Under the pieces are notes generated by a model that saw only the letters and a list, made by a program, of their open reading frames with translations, was not told where the DNA came from and did not search any database. A stretch of DNA of 42,007 nucleotides, from assembly GCA_026709025.1 (NCBI GenBank), contig JAPOTT010000050.1:29857-71863 (forward strand). The letters are read 5' to 3'. This document shows, in pieces, positions 16,533 through 25,297 of this stretch. Source of the stretch: a bacterium. GTDB taxonomy: Bacteria; Actinomycetota; Acidimicrobiia; Acidimicrobiales; Bin134. Every line of letters begins with the position of its first letter. The first letter of the stretch is position 1. A program made the translations under genes and the position numbers.

Positions 16533-18245
16533 TCAAGTGCCTTCGGTTTCATCCAAGATCTCATCTAGGCGCAAGATCTCATCGGCCCTCACTACGCCAA
16601 TAAAGGTGTAATCATCATCTGTCACCGCCAGTTGATCGGTGTTATGGGCTTGCATCTGCGCCACTGCATCGCGCAATGTCCACGAGGGTCTAGCAGTGGG
16701 CTGTGTGGCATTAGCGATGGTACCCACCAAGGTTTCGTTCCACTGTTCGCGCTCTAGGTGACTGATCTGTTCGAGGCCACACATGCCTTTGTAACTGCCA
16801 CCGTCTACCACCGGCACCTCGCGCTCGCGCCTACCTAACAAATGCACATAAACCAGCTCACCCACGGTGGCATCCGACGGCACGGTGAGGGTATCGGTAA
16901 CTAAAGCCGACGTTAGGGGCAAGGCCATACGGCGCTCTATGTGGCCCTCGCGTTTTTCCATCTGATAAGAAGTTACCGAGCTACGACCTGCCACTAGCTG
17001 CGAGACAGCAGCAGCAATCAAAGCAGGCACCACGAAAGCCGAAGTGCCAGTTGTTTCGGCCACAAACATCACCGCAGTAATCGGCGCTCGGTAGCCAGCG
17101 GCCAAAAAAGCTGCCAAACCCAGGGTGCGATATAAGCCAATATCGGCTACCCCTAAGGCTTGTCCCACCAAACTGCCCACAATTACACCTTGAACTGCTA
17201 AGGGTATAAACAGCCCACCTGTGCCTCCGGCGCTAACCGTGGTGAGCGTGGCCAACACACGAAAGCCCAACAATGCAGCAACTAGCACCAAGGTATGCTC
17301 GTCATCTCTTAGCCACTCTGTGGCTTCTACTCCAGGGCCTAAGCTAAGAGGCTCACCAAACAAAGCATCAGTCGCTACCACCAGCCCCGCTAGGATTGCT
17401 CCACCCCAAAGAATCCTCGTAGCAAAGTGGTAACGCCCTTCTAGGCTTTTAGCTTGACGCACGAGCCAGGCAAAACCCCTGCCTCCCAATCCCGCAACCA
17501 AGCCCAAGAGCGCGCCGCCACCTAGATGGATGATGCTCAAGTCGGTGTCATGGCTGCCGAGGTTGATTACTGGTTCGGTTCCCAACAACGCCACATACAC
17601 CAAATACCCGGATGCTGAGGCCAACAAAGCTGGCAGCAGGGCTCGGCGAGCCACATCATCGCGGTAGGGGGCTTCTAAGGCGAAGATCACCCCGGTTGCG
17701 GGGGTCTTGAACACCGCCGCAATGCCAGCAGCCGCACCAGCGGTAAGGAGCATCTTAGTTTCCTCGCGCTGTAGCCACCGAGAAAAGATATTCTGCGTGT
17801 TGTGCCCTACTGTTGCTCCTGCATACACAGAAGGGCCTTCTAGCCCCATTGATCCGCCCAAGCCGATGGTAGCCACCCCAGCCATGAGCTTGGCGGGCAG
17901 TTGTGCTAAGGGAAGCTTCGGGTGACGTTCGTGAAAGGCTCGCACATACTCATCGGAGGTGGAGGAGGTGGCTCCTCTGCCCAACAGATGCAAGATGGCC
18001 AACCCAAAACCTAACCCAACAGTTGGCGCAAGAGCCTGCCACCAGAGCGGCCCTTGCAACAAGCGCTCCAAAAGAACTTCTACGGTGAGCTGCTCAAAAG
18101 CTGCTACCAAAAGCCCCACCACAGCTCCCGTCACCACAGATAGCAGCATCATGGCGGGAAAGATACGTTGCGGTAAAAAAGAACCGAGCAGTTCCGCGCC
18201 CGACCTGGCGATCCCTGCTCTGCGAACTACTCTAATTGGTTGCAT
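16533..18245 (-). CDS. CLC-family chloride channel/transporter with CBS pair
   Basis: A 570-residue membrane protein: a CLC core of many membrane segments (residues about 25-420) followed by two cytoplasmic CBS domains (about 445-565). The anion-pathway motif GLGGSMGLEGP has the gating Glu136. GGTGGLFIP (residues 340-348) is the second selectivity motif. The position of the internal proton-relay Glu of the E. coli exchanger (second Glu of FIIEE) is Ala192 here (VIFALEAP), so proton coupling may be lost and it may act as a channel. The usual GSGIP segment is not recognisable (SSTSDEY instead). AAGGAG touches the ATG at 18245 with no spacing, which is odd. The CBS pair suggests nucleotide control. 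Confidence 0.9.
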   Translation of the reverse strand: MQPIRVVRRAGIARSGAELLGSFLPQRIFPAMMLLSVVTGAVVGLLVAAFEQLTVEVLLERLLQGPLWWQALAPTVGLGFGLAILHLLGRGATSSTSDEYVRAFHERHPKLPLAQLPAKLMAGVATIGLGGSMGLEGPSVYAGATVGHNTQNIFSRWLQREETKMLLTAGAAAGIAAVFKTPATGVIFALEAPYRDDVARRALLPALLASASGYLVYVALLGTEPVINLGSHDTDLSIIHLGGGALLGLVAGLGGRGFAWLVRQAKSLEGRYHFATRILWGGAILAGLVVATDALFGEPLSLGPGVEATEWLRDDEHTLVLVAALLGFRVLATLTTVSAGGTGGLFIPLAVQGVIVGSLVGQALGVADIGLYRTLGLAAFLAAGYRAPITAVMFVAETTGTSAFVVPALIAAAVSQLVAGRSSVTSYQMEKREGHIERRMALPLTSALVTDTLTVPSDATVGELVYVHLLGRREREVPVVDGGSYKGMCGLEQISHLEREQWNETLVGTIANATQPTARPSWTLRDAVAQMQAHNTDQLAVTDDDYTFIGVVRADEILRLDEILDETEGT

Positions 18246-18363
18246 CTCCTTTGCCTATCCTACTGCCCGATACGGCTTGCGTCTTAGTGGCGTGTCATTG
18301 ATTGAGCCACTGCTCAAGTTAGGGTAATGCTCCCGCAGGCAAACAAGCAGGAGGCGCTAAACG

Positions 18364-18546
18364 GTGAGTGTCGAAGGTATCAAAAGCCAACTAGAACAGG
18401 TGGCAGAACAAATGGACGATCTGATCACCGCCATCTTGCACGAAGCAGTGCAAGCAGGTGCCAGCCAGCGTCCCGAAGCAGAAAAGAAGCTCAGCCGCGC
18501 CCGGCGCTCAGTGGAGAAAGCTATTTCGCTGCTAGACAACCTCTAG
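18364..18546 (+). CDS. Small helical hypothetical protein
   Basis: A 60-residue, charged, helix-forming protein, probably a short coiled coil (IKSQLEQVAEQMDDLI, then KKLSRARRSVEKAISLLDNL). There is no known family. The GTG at 18364 has a strong AGGAGG (18349-18354) nine bases upstream, which is the main reason to believe it is real. Its last 15 bases overlap the end of fbiC on the other strand. It is divergent from the CLC gene, with a 118-base gap. Function unknown. Confidence 0.7.
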   Translation: MSVEGIKSQLEQVAEQMDDLITAILHEAVQAGASQRPEAEKKLSRARRSVEKAISLLDNL

Positions 18547-20913
18547 GCAGGAGTCGTACAAAGTGCTTCGCTGGCGCAAGGGTCGGTTGAGAGGGACACA
18601 AAGCTTGGTTAGTTCTGCGGGCGTTACCTGTTGTCCATGAGAAGCACCAGCAGCGCGGGAGATGTTTTCGTTAATGAGCGTGCCACCTAGATCATTGGCC
18701 CCAGCTCTAAGCATCTGCGCGGCACCGCTCAAACCTAACTTAACCCAAGATGCCTGTATGTTCGGAATCCAATCACGATACGCAATACGACCAACAGCAT
18801 GCATCAACAAAGATTCGCGAAAGGTGGGGCCACGCCGAGCCCGTTTTTGCAAGTAGATGGGAGCAGCCATGTGTACAAATGGCAGGGGCACAAACTCCGT
18901 AAAACCTCCGGTTTGCTTTTGCAAGCTACGGGTAGCTAGCAGGTGACGCGCCCAGTTAATGGGTTGTTCTACGGTGCCAAACATGATGGTTACATTAGAG
19001 CGCAAGCCCAACCCATGAGCGGTGCGATGAGCTTCTAGCCACTCCTCGGTGTTGAGCTTGTCGGGGCAGATTATGGCGCGTACCTCGTCATCTAGTATTT
19101 CTGCTGCAGTGCCGGGCAACGAGCGCAGACCTGCATCCATAAGACGCTGCAAATAGTGTGCTAGCGGTTCTTGCAGCCTTTTAGCACCTTCGGTTACCTC
19201 TAGAGCAGTAAAGCCGTGTACATGCACCTGTGGTGCGGCTTTTTTCACGGCTTTTGTTACTTCCAAGTAGTAGTCACCATCAAAATTAGGGTGGATGCCA
19301 CCTTGTAGACAGACCTCAGTAGCGCCCGCTGCCACAGCGGTGGCTGTGCGGGTTGAAATCTCATCTAGGCTCAAAAGATAAGGCTCACCGCGCAGGTTAA
19401 GCGATAGGGGGCCCTTAGAGAAACCACAAAAACGGCACTTGAAGGTACAAACGTTGGTGTAGTTGATGTTGCGGTTAGACACCCAAGTAACGTCGGGGCC
19501 GACTATTTCGCAACGCAGCTCATCTGCTGCCTCTGCAACCTCTGCAACCTCAGTGCCACGAGCCCCAAACAGGGCTACGATCTCGGTTAACCCCACCTCT
19601 TGGCCTAACTGAACCCCTGCCAACACCTCACCCACTTGGCTCTTGGCGTTTGCGTGACCCGCATACAGGCGCTGATGCCCAACATCGGTGCGAGCTAGGT
19701 GCAACAAATCGGGAGGCTCAACATCGACCCCTGCAAACCAGCCTGCATCTTGGTCGCGTGCCAAACCCTCAGCATCGCTGAGGTTCAAAACCCCAAACTG
19801 CATGGGCTCGGCAATCCAACGCTTTGGGTTGCATACAAAGCCGGGATAAGCGGTGAGGCGCGGAGCCAGCGTAAACCCCTTAGCCTCGGTGACTGCCCGC
19901 AAACGTGCAATGGCTGGCCACGGGCGCTCGGGGTTCACATGATCCGCAGTCACCGGCGAAACCCCGCCCCAGTCGTCTATCCCTGCATCCAACAACGCGC
20001 CAAAGTCCTCAGACAAGTTAGGCGGGGCTTGCAAGTGAACCTCTGGAGGCAAAATAAGCCTTGCTAGGGCAATGGCTTCTAGGTAGTCCGCCGTATCGCA
20101 AGGCGGTGAGGCAACCATGGCAGTACCAGGTTTTGGCAGAAAGTTCTGCACTATCACCTCTTGGATATGCCCCCAACGATCATGGGACGCAGCGATGGCC
20201 TCTAAGGCCGCTATGCGATCAGCTTTGGTTTCACCAATGCCAACCAAAATGCCCGTAGTAAAAGGAATGGACAGCTGCCCTGCGGCCTCTAGCGTGTCTA
20301 AACGCCGCTTAGCGGTCTTGTCTGGTGATCCTCTGTGGCAGACGATTTCTGCCAATGTTTCTACCATCATGCCCTGAGAAACCGCTACCGGGCGCAGCAA
20401 GGCAAGCTCATCAGCCATCAGTGCTCCAGCATTAGTGTGAGCCAACAGACCGGTTTGTTCATGCACTACACGACACACATGCGCTAGATACTCCACGGTA
20501 GAGCCAAAGCCGTGTTCGGCCAACCAACGAGCTGCTACCCGATAACGCAGCTCAGGTCTTTCTCCCAGAGTAAACAGAACTTCGCGGCATCCGGCTTCGG
20601 CACCAGCCGATGCAATGGACAGCACCTCTTGTTCGCTCAAAAAAGGGTTTTTCAGACGAGCCGGTGGTTGTGCAAACGTGCAGTAGCCGCACTTATCGCG
20701 ACACAGCATAGTAAGGGGCACAAACACCTTGGGGGAGTAGGTGATGCGGTTGCCGTGAGCGCTGTTTCGCACTGCGCGTGCTTGGGCCAAAAGAGCGCTA
20801 TGGTCTTGTTGCAACAAACCTTGCCCGACAGCAGCGTGCCCGTCGCTCGTGTGACCGACACCAGCGTGACTGGCCGCTAGGTCGAGTGCGCCTACATCAG
20901 ATACTGGCATCAT
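18532..20913 (-). CDS. fbiC: F420 biosynthesis radical SAM fusion FbiC
   Basis: A 793-residue FO synthase: a CofG-like and a CofH-like radical SAM domain fused in one chain, as in actinobacteria. It makes the deazaflavin FO, precursor of coenzyme F420, from tyrosine and a ribityl-pyrimidine. The two SAM-radical clusters are C71-x3-C75-x2-C78 (CRDKCGYC) and C489-x3-C493-x2-C496 (CTFKCRFC), one per half. GILVGIGET in the first half and CLQGGIHPNFDGDYY in the second are family marks. The ATG overlaps the transaldolase stop (ATGA, 20913-20910), so it is translated from the same message as tal, tkt and the FIST gene. The end overlaps a small convergent gene. Other F420 genes (fbiA, fbiB, fbiD) are not in the window. 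Confidence 0.97.
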   Translation of the reverse strand: MMPVSDVGALDLAASHAGVGHTSDGHAAVGQGLLQQDHSALLAQARAVRNSAHGNRITYSPKVFVPLTMLCRDKCGYCTFAQPPARLKNPFLSEQEVLSIASAGAEAGCREVLFTLGERPELRYRVAARWLAEHGFGSTVEYLAHVCRVVHEQTGLLAHTNAGALMADELALLRPVAVSQGMMVETLAEIVCHRGSPDKTAKRRLDTLEAAGQLSIPFTTGILVGIGETKADRIAALEAIAASHDRWGHIQEVIVQNFLPKPGTAMVASPPCDTADYLEAIALARLILPPEVHLQAPPNLSEDFGALLDAGIDDWGGVSPVTADHVNPERPWPAIARLRAVTEAKGFTLAPRLTAYPGFVCNPKRWIAEPMQFGVLNLSDAEGLARDQDAGWFAGVDVEPPDLLHLARTDVGHQRLYAGHANAKSQVGEVLAGVQLGQEVGLTEIVALFGARGTEVAEVAEAADELRCEIVGPDVTWVSNRNINYTNVCTFKCRFCGFSKGPLSLNLRGEPYLLSLDEISTRTATAVAAGATEVCLQGGIHPNFDGDYYLEVTKAVKKAAPQVHVHGFTALEVTEGAKRLQEPLAHYLQRLMDAGLRSLPGTAAEILDDEVRAIICPDKLNTEEWLEAHRTAHGLGLRSNVTIMFGTVEQPINWARHLLATRSLQKQTGGFTEFVPLPFVHMAAPIYLQKRARRGPTFRESLLMHAVGRIAYRDWIPNIQASWVKLGLSGAAQMLRAGANDLGGTLINENISRAAGASHGQQVTPAELTKLCVPLNRPLRQRSTLYDSCLEVV

Positions 20914-22013
20914 CGTGGGCCGGTCAAAAGACGATCTGCGGTGGTGCTAAGGCTTTCCAACAAATCTTCAAATGACTTCACAAACGCAGCTACACCCTCA
21001 TCAGCCAAACGCTCAGACACCTCATCTAGGTCTACTCCTGCGCGTCTAACCCTATCTAAAATTGCTTGCGCCTCATTTGGATCTGCATCCACAGTACGAC
21101 ACAAACTGCCGTGATCCGCAAACGCCTCCAAGGTAGTTTCAGGCAAGGTGTTCACAGTGTTGGGGCCTATCAGCTCATCCACATAAAGCGTGTCCCTGTA
21201 CGCAGGGTTCTTAGTGGAGGTAGAAGCCCACAAGGGCCGCTGCGGATTGGCCCCACGAGCCGCTAACGCTTCCCAGCGAGGCCCCGAGAACTGATCGCAA
21301 AAGATTTGATAAGCCACTTGGCCCTGTGCAACCGCAGTTTTGCCTCGCAAGGCCAACGCTTCAGAGGTACTTAGGGCCTCTAGGCGGCGGTCAACTTCGG
21401 TGTCGGTGCGGCTAATAAAAAAAGATGCCACACCGGTTACTTGAGATAGATCGCCCGGGTGTGCTTCTAAACCCCGCAGATAAGCGTCGATCACCTCCCT
21501 GTAGCGCGCCAAAGAAAACAATAAGGTCACGTTCACGCTGCGACCTTGCGCTGTCATGGCTTCAATGGCCGACAACCCTGCGGCAGTTCCTGGGATCTTC
21601 ACCAAAAGGTTGGGACGATTCAGCCGCTCACTGATTGCCACTGCTGCGCTCAAAGTGCCTTCTGTGTTGTGGGCTAGCTTGGGATCTACCTCTACCGACA
21701 CATAGCCATCTGCGCCGTTGCTTTGGGCATGCACAGGCGCTAAGGCGTCTAGAGCGCCGCTGATATCGCTGTACACCATCTCCCAGTAGGCTTCGGCCAC
21801 GCTCAACCCATCTTTTAGCAGATGGCTAAACTGCTGTTCGTAAGCCGTACCCGTAGTCATGGCAGCCTGAAAGATGCTGGGGTTAGAAGTGAGACCTCTC
21901 ACGCCGCGCTCCACCCAGCGGGCAAGCTCACCGTTGTGCAACCATTCGCGGCGCAGGTTGTCTAGCCAGGGGCTCTGACCATACACAGAATATAAATCAA
22001 CCAGATTGCCCAC
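20910..22013 (-). CDS. tal: Transaldolase
   Basis: A 367-residue transaldolase, exchanging a dihydroxyacetone unit between sedoheptulose 7-phosphate and glyceraldehyde 3-phosphate. The start GNLVDLYSVYGQSPWLDNLRR, the segment RGLTSNPSIFQAAM, the Schiff-base lysine in NLLVKIPGTAAGL, and VNVTLLFSLARYREVIDAYL are all present. The length fits the actinobacterial type. The start overlaps the end of tkt by 17 bases, and its stop overlaps the fbiC start by 4. It belongs to a pentose phosphate unit whose message also carries F420 synthesis. Confidence 0.96.
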   Translation of the reverse strand: MGNLVDLYSVYGQSPWLDNLRREWLHNGELARWVERGVRGLTSNPSIFQAAMTTGTAYEQQFSHLLKDGLSVAEAYWEMVYSDISGALDALAPVHAQSNGADGYVSVEVDPKLAHNTEGTLSAAVAISERLNRPNLLVKIPGTAAGLSAIEAMTAQGRSVNVTLLFSLARYREVIDAYLRGLEAHPGDLSQVTGVASFFISRTDTEVDRRLEALSTSEALALRGKTAVAQGQVAYQIFCDQFSGPRWEALAARGANPQRPLWASTSTKNPAYRDTLYVDELIGPNTVNTLPETTLEAFADHGSLCRTVDADPNEAQAILDRVRRAGVDLDEVSERLADEGVAAFVKSFEDLLESLSTTADRLLTGPR

Positions 22014-24027
22014 GAGTTGCTCCTTGCCTGCTAGCTAACAGTTCTCCTGCTTGGTTGGCTAGGTTCGCTGCGTTGATGCCCAGCTTTTCCATAACAATTT
22101 CCCCCGGAGCTGACATGCCAAAGCGGTCGATGCCAACAGCGCGATTTACCCAACGCTGCCAGCCCAACGTAACCCCCGCTTCTAGAGACAGCTTAGGCAC
22201 ATTGGGCTCTAACACTGAGCTTTGATAGCTATCGTGCTGTGCCTCAAACAACTCCCAGCAGGGCATAGAAACAACCTTGGCCCCAACACCATCTGTTGCC
22301 AAAAGCTCAGCAGCTTCCACACATACCGCTACCTCGCTTCCAGTGCCCACCAAGATCACATCTGTCTGAGATGGCTCCAACAGCGTGTACGCACCGTAGC
22401 TAACGGTGTTTTGGCTAGCTGTGCCCTCCAAAGTTGGCACGTTTTGGCGGGTAAGCACCAGCGCAGTGGGCCCTGAAAGATCTATGGCTAACCGCCAAGC
22501 TTGAGCCACCTCATTGGCATCGGCTGGCCGAAACACCCGCAAGCCCGGAATGGCCCTTAGCGACATGAGCTGTTCAATGGGTTGATGCGTGGGGCCGTCT
22601 TCACCTACGCCCACAGAATCATGGCTCCAAACAAAAATGCTGTGGGCCCCAGAGAGTGCAGCAAGCCTCACCGCAGGGCGCATGTAATCGCTAAACACCA
22701 AAAAGGTGCCACCCACAGGCACAACACCACCGTGCAAAGCAGCACCGTTTAGCAACGCTCCCATGGCATGCTCACGCACACCAAAAAAGAACTGCCGCCC
22801 CGCAGGCGTAGCAGCGCTGAGAGGTTCTTGATGCGCCAGATTGGTGCCGGTATTGCCGGTAAGGTCGGCACCGCCAGCAATTATCCCGGGCACCACCTCT
22901 GCAAGGGCGTTGAGGCACGCCGAGCTAGCTTTTCGGGTTGCCAGGGATTCCCCAGCCTCCCATTGCGGCAGCTTGTCCTGCCAACCAGCCAGCCCTTTGC
23001 CAGCCAAGCAAGCCTGATAGTGGGCTTTGTCTTTGCCTAAAGCATCAACACGCTCTAGCCAACTGGCCCGTTCGCCAGCCCCACGACCACCACAGGCTTG
23101 GTAAGCCTCAGCTACCTCAGATGGCACAAAGAAGGCCTCGGTGTCCAAAAGCCCCATCACCTTTTTGGTGGCAGCAATCTCATCTTCCAACAAGGCGTAA
23201 CCATGGGCTTGTGGGCTGTCGGTAAGGTTCGGAGACGGATAACCCACATGGCTACGCAAGATCACCAACGAGGGAGCTTGTTCGTTGGCCATAGCTGCCC
23301 GCAGACCAGCTTCAATGACACCAAGATCGTTGGCCTGATCGCCTAGATCAAGCACATGCCAACCGTAAGCACCAAAGCGCTGCGCGGCATCATCTGATAA
23401 GGCCAAATCGCTTTTACCGTCAATGGTTATACGGTTGTCGTCGTAAACGCAGATCAAGCGGCCCAAGCACTGATGCCCAGCCAAAGAAGCAGCTTCGTGG
23501 CTGAGGCCCTCGCTGAGGTCGCCATCACTGCACACAACGAATGTGCGATGGTTGCAAACGTCTTGTCCAAAGCGATTCCGCAGCCAGCGCTCGGCAATGG
23601 CCATGCCCACAGCGTTAGCTATGCCTTGGCCAAGCGGACCGGTGGTTACCTCTACACCGGGTGTATGGCCTGCTTCAGGGTGGCCTGGGGTGCGGCTGTC
23701 CCACTGGCGAAACTCCCGTAGGTCACCCAGGCTCAAACCCTGACCGGTCAAGCACAGCATTGCGTACAACAAAATAGATGCGTGCCCGGCGCTCAGCACA
23801 AAGCGGTCGCGGTCAGCCCAAGTGGGATCAGCAGCGTCGTAGCGCAAGATTCGTGTCCACAGCACATGAGCTAGCGGCGCTAAGGCCATAGCGGTGCCTT
23901 GGTGCCCTGAACGGGCCTGATGGGGTGCATCCATAGCCAAACCACGGATCACGTTGATTGCTAGGTTCTCCAATTCAGCTGGAAAAGCAGTGAAGTTGGG
24001 TTGTTGAGTGTCAGCCTGAGCGCTCAT
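21997..24027 (-). CDS. tkt: Transketolase
   Basis: A 676-residue thiamine-diphosphate enzyme that moves two-carbon units between sugar phosphates. Visible marks are HQGTAMALAPLAHVLWTRIL, the early LSAGHASILLYAMLCL, the ThDP/metal motif around CSDGDLSEGLSHEAASLAGH, and the pyrimidine-domain GVGEDGPTHQPIEQL. All three domains are full length. The ATG at 24027 overlaps the FIST stop by ATGA. With transaldolase downstream it forms the non-oxidative pentose phosphate branch. Confidence 0.97.
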   Translation of the reverse strand: MSAQADTQQPNFTAFPAELENLAINVIRGLAMDAPHQARSGHQGTAMALAPLAHVLWTRILRYDAADPTWADRDRFVLSAGHASILLYAMLCLTGQGLSLGDLREFRQWDSRTPGHPEAGHTPGVEVTTGPLGQGIANAVGMAIAERWLRNRFGQDVCNHRTFVVCSDGDLSEGLSHEAASLAGHQCLGRLICVYDDNRITIDGKSDLALSDDAAQRFGAYGWHVLDLGDQANDLGVIEAGLRAAMANEQAPSLVILRSHVGYPSPNLTDSPQAHGYALLEDEIAATKKVMGLLDTEAFFVPSEVAEAYQACGGRGAGERASWLERVDALGKDKAHYQACLAGKGLAGWQDKLPQWEAGESLATRKASSACLNALAEVVPGIIAGGADLTGNTGTNLAHQEPLSAATPAGRQFFFGVREHAMGALLNGAALHGGVVPVGGTFLVFSDYMRPAVRLAALSGAHSIFVWSHDSVGVGEDGPTHQPIEQLMSLRAIPGLRVFRPADANEVAQAWRLAIDLSGPTALVLTRQNVPTLEGTASQNTVSYGAYTLLEPSQTDVILVGTGSEVAVCVEAAELLATDGVGAKVVSMPCWELFEAQHDSYQSSVLEPNVPKLSLEAGVTLGWQRWVNRAVGIDRFGMSAPGEIVMEKLGINAANLANQAGELLASRQGATRGQSG

Positions 24028-25148
24028 GGGAAAAGCACCACCGATGCTGTGAATCCATGCAGAAAGTTTTTACCAGCAATGGGGCCAATTTCGCCTGCAC
24101 AAAACATACCTGCAACGTTGGCATCTCCCAGCGCTTGCTTTACTACCTGAGCATCGTGATGCGGCTCTGAAAACAGGTGGGTTCCCCGACCATTGCAGGT
24201 GAACACCAACGCTGCGTTTGCTTGAACATCAGCCATCAAACCCCTGAGGTCTGCATCGGCCGAAGCAGCATCGCGCACCTGAAACTGCACGGTGGTTCCT
24301 ACCTCCACCGTCTCGCCCACAGCCAACACGCCAGCTTGTTCGTCTGCACCCAACAAGGAACGAATCAAAAAATCTCCCCGCTCAAACTCCGACTTGTGCT
24401 CATCAATCACAATACCCATGTGCAACCCCTTACCTACTAGCACACGGTCGGCTTCATCCAAGCCAGCCAGAGTTTCCCGCAAGCGCTGTACAGCAGATCG
24501 TCCGCCCATCTCCAAGATCAAGTTGCCATGCGATTTGGTAATCGTAAAGGGCATACCTATAGGACGGCAACCTTGCGAAACCACGCTTTCTATCCGCACG
24601 CTAGGGTCTGTGAGCACTGCAACTGCACCATCGTCATAAACCGATCTGTTCAAGATCAAGCGGTTGCTGCGGATGTGTCCCACAGCCGAAGCCATACCGC
24701 CAACCACAGTTAGCCGGGGGTGTTGTTTCCATAAAGCGTTGCTAGGAAAGCTAAACGGGTCGCTCAGCAACAGCAACGTTCCCTGTGCATCATCTTCTAA
24801 ACCGCAGATGCGCCAGTCTTGAGAAGATTCGGGCGACTTGGCTGCGGTTAAGCGCACGGAACGCACCGGACAATCTTTTGCCGCCCACAGAGCAATGGCT
24901 GGGCTGTCTTCTACTTCTTTGGCTCCACATAGCACCGACACTGCCGATGCCCCGATTGTTGCTTTGGGGTTTAAGCCTGTGTGAATAGCAGACAGAATCT
25001 CGCTTGCTTTGTGAAGGTGGTGGCCGGTAATGAACACAACCACCAAATCAGGCGAATCACCCACCGCGCCGAGGATTTCGCTAATGGCTTCTCCAACTGC
25101 GCGGGCTGTGTCGGGATGCTCCGACAAAGCTGCCCCATAACTGCTCAC
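24024..25148 (-). CDS. FIST domain sensor-like protein
   Basis: A 374-residue protein with FIST N and FIST C domains, thought to bind small ligands such as amino acids. VVVFITGHHLHKASEILSAI and ATIGASAVSVLCG are in the N part; ALVFTCNGRGTHLF and GMFCAGEIGPIAGKNFLHGFTASVVLF are the classic C-terminal FIST_C end. There is no membrane segment and no attached kinase or cyclase domain, so it stands alone. The GTG at 25148 is seven bases after TAGCGT (25161-25156), which suggests a leaderless message. It is first in the operon FIST-tkt-tal-fbiC and shares its message with central carbon genes, perhaps as a regulator; that is inference. Confidence 0.88.
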   Translation of the reverse strand: MSSYGAALSEHPDTARAVGEAISEILGAVGDSPDLVVVFITGHHLHKASEILSAIHTGLNPKATIGASAVSVLCGAKEVEDSPAIALWAAKDCPVRSVRLTAAKSPESSQDWRICGLEDDAQGTLLLLSDPFSFPSNALWKQHPRLTVVGGMASAVGHIRSNRLILNRSVYDDGAVAVLTDPSVRIESVVSQGCRPIGMPFTITKSHGNLILEMGGRSAVQRLRETLAGLDEADRVLVGKGLHMGIVIDEHKSEFERGDFLIRSLLGADEQAGVLAVGETVEVGTTVQFQVRDAASADADLRGLMADVQANAALVFTCNGRGTHLFSEPHHDAQVVKQALGDANVAGMFCAGEIGPIAGKNFLHGFTASVVLFP

Positions 25149-25155
25149 CTGTTGA

Positions 25156-25161
25156 ACGCTA
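25156..25161 (-). promoter_or_regulatory. -10 box for FIST-tkt-tal-fbiC operon
   Basis: TAGCGT on the minus strand (25161-25156) ends seven bases before the GTG of the FIST gene. It is identical to the boxes before pyk and dop. No good -35 was seen. Confidence 0.5.
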
Positions 25162-25189
25162 CTCCCACATTAGACACAGGAGGAGCAAT

Positions 25190-25297
25190 TTGGTTGAAGT
25201 TTCCACTAAGCAACAAAAACCACAACCCGCCAAAGGGCTGCTAAACCACCTGCTCCATATCCGTGTGGGCATCTTGGTGGGTGCTTCGTTTGTCTAG
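25190..25297 (+). CDS. Possible 35-residue peptide
   Basis: A strong plus-strand ribosome site AGGAGGAG (25178-25185) lies between two minus-strand genes and is unexplained by them. A TTG at 25190 opens a 35-codon frame (MVEVSTKQQKPQ...) with a hydrophobic end (VGILVGASFV). A second TTG at 25194 in another frame gives only 16 residues. The frame overlaps the end of the desaturase gene. There is no family, and no promoter was seen. It may be chance. Confidence 0.2.
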   Translation: MVEVSTKQQKPQPAKGLLNHLLHIRVGILVGASFV

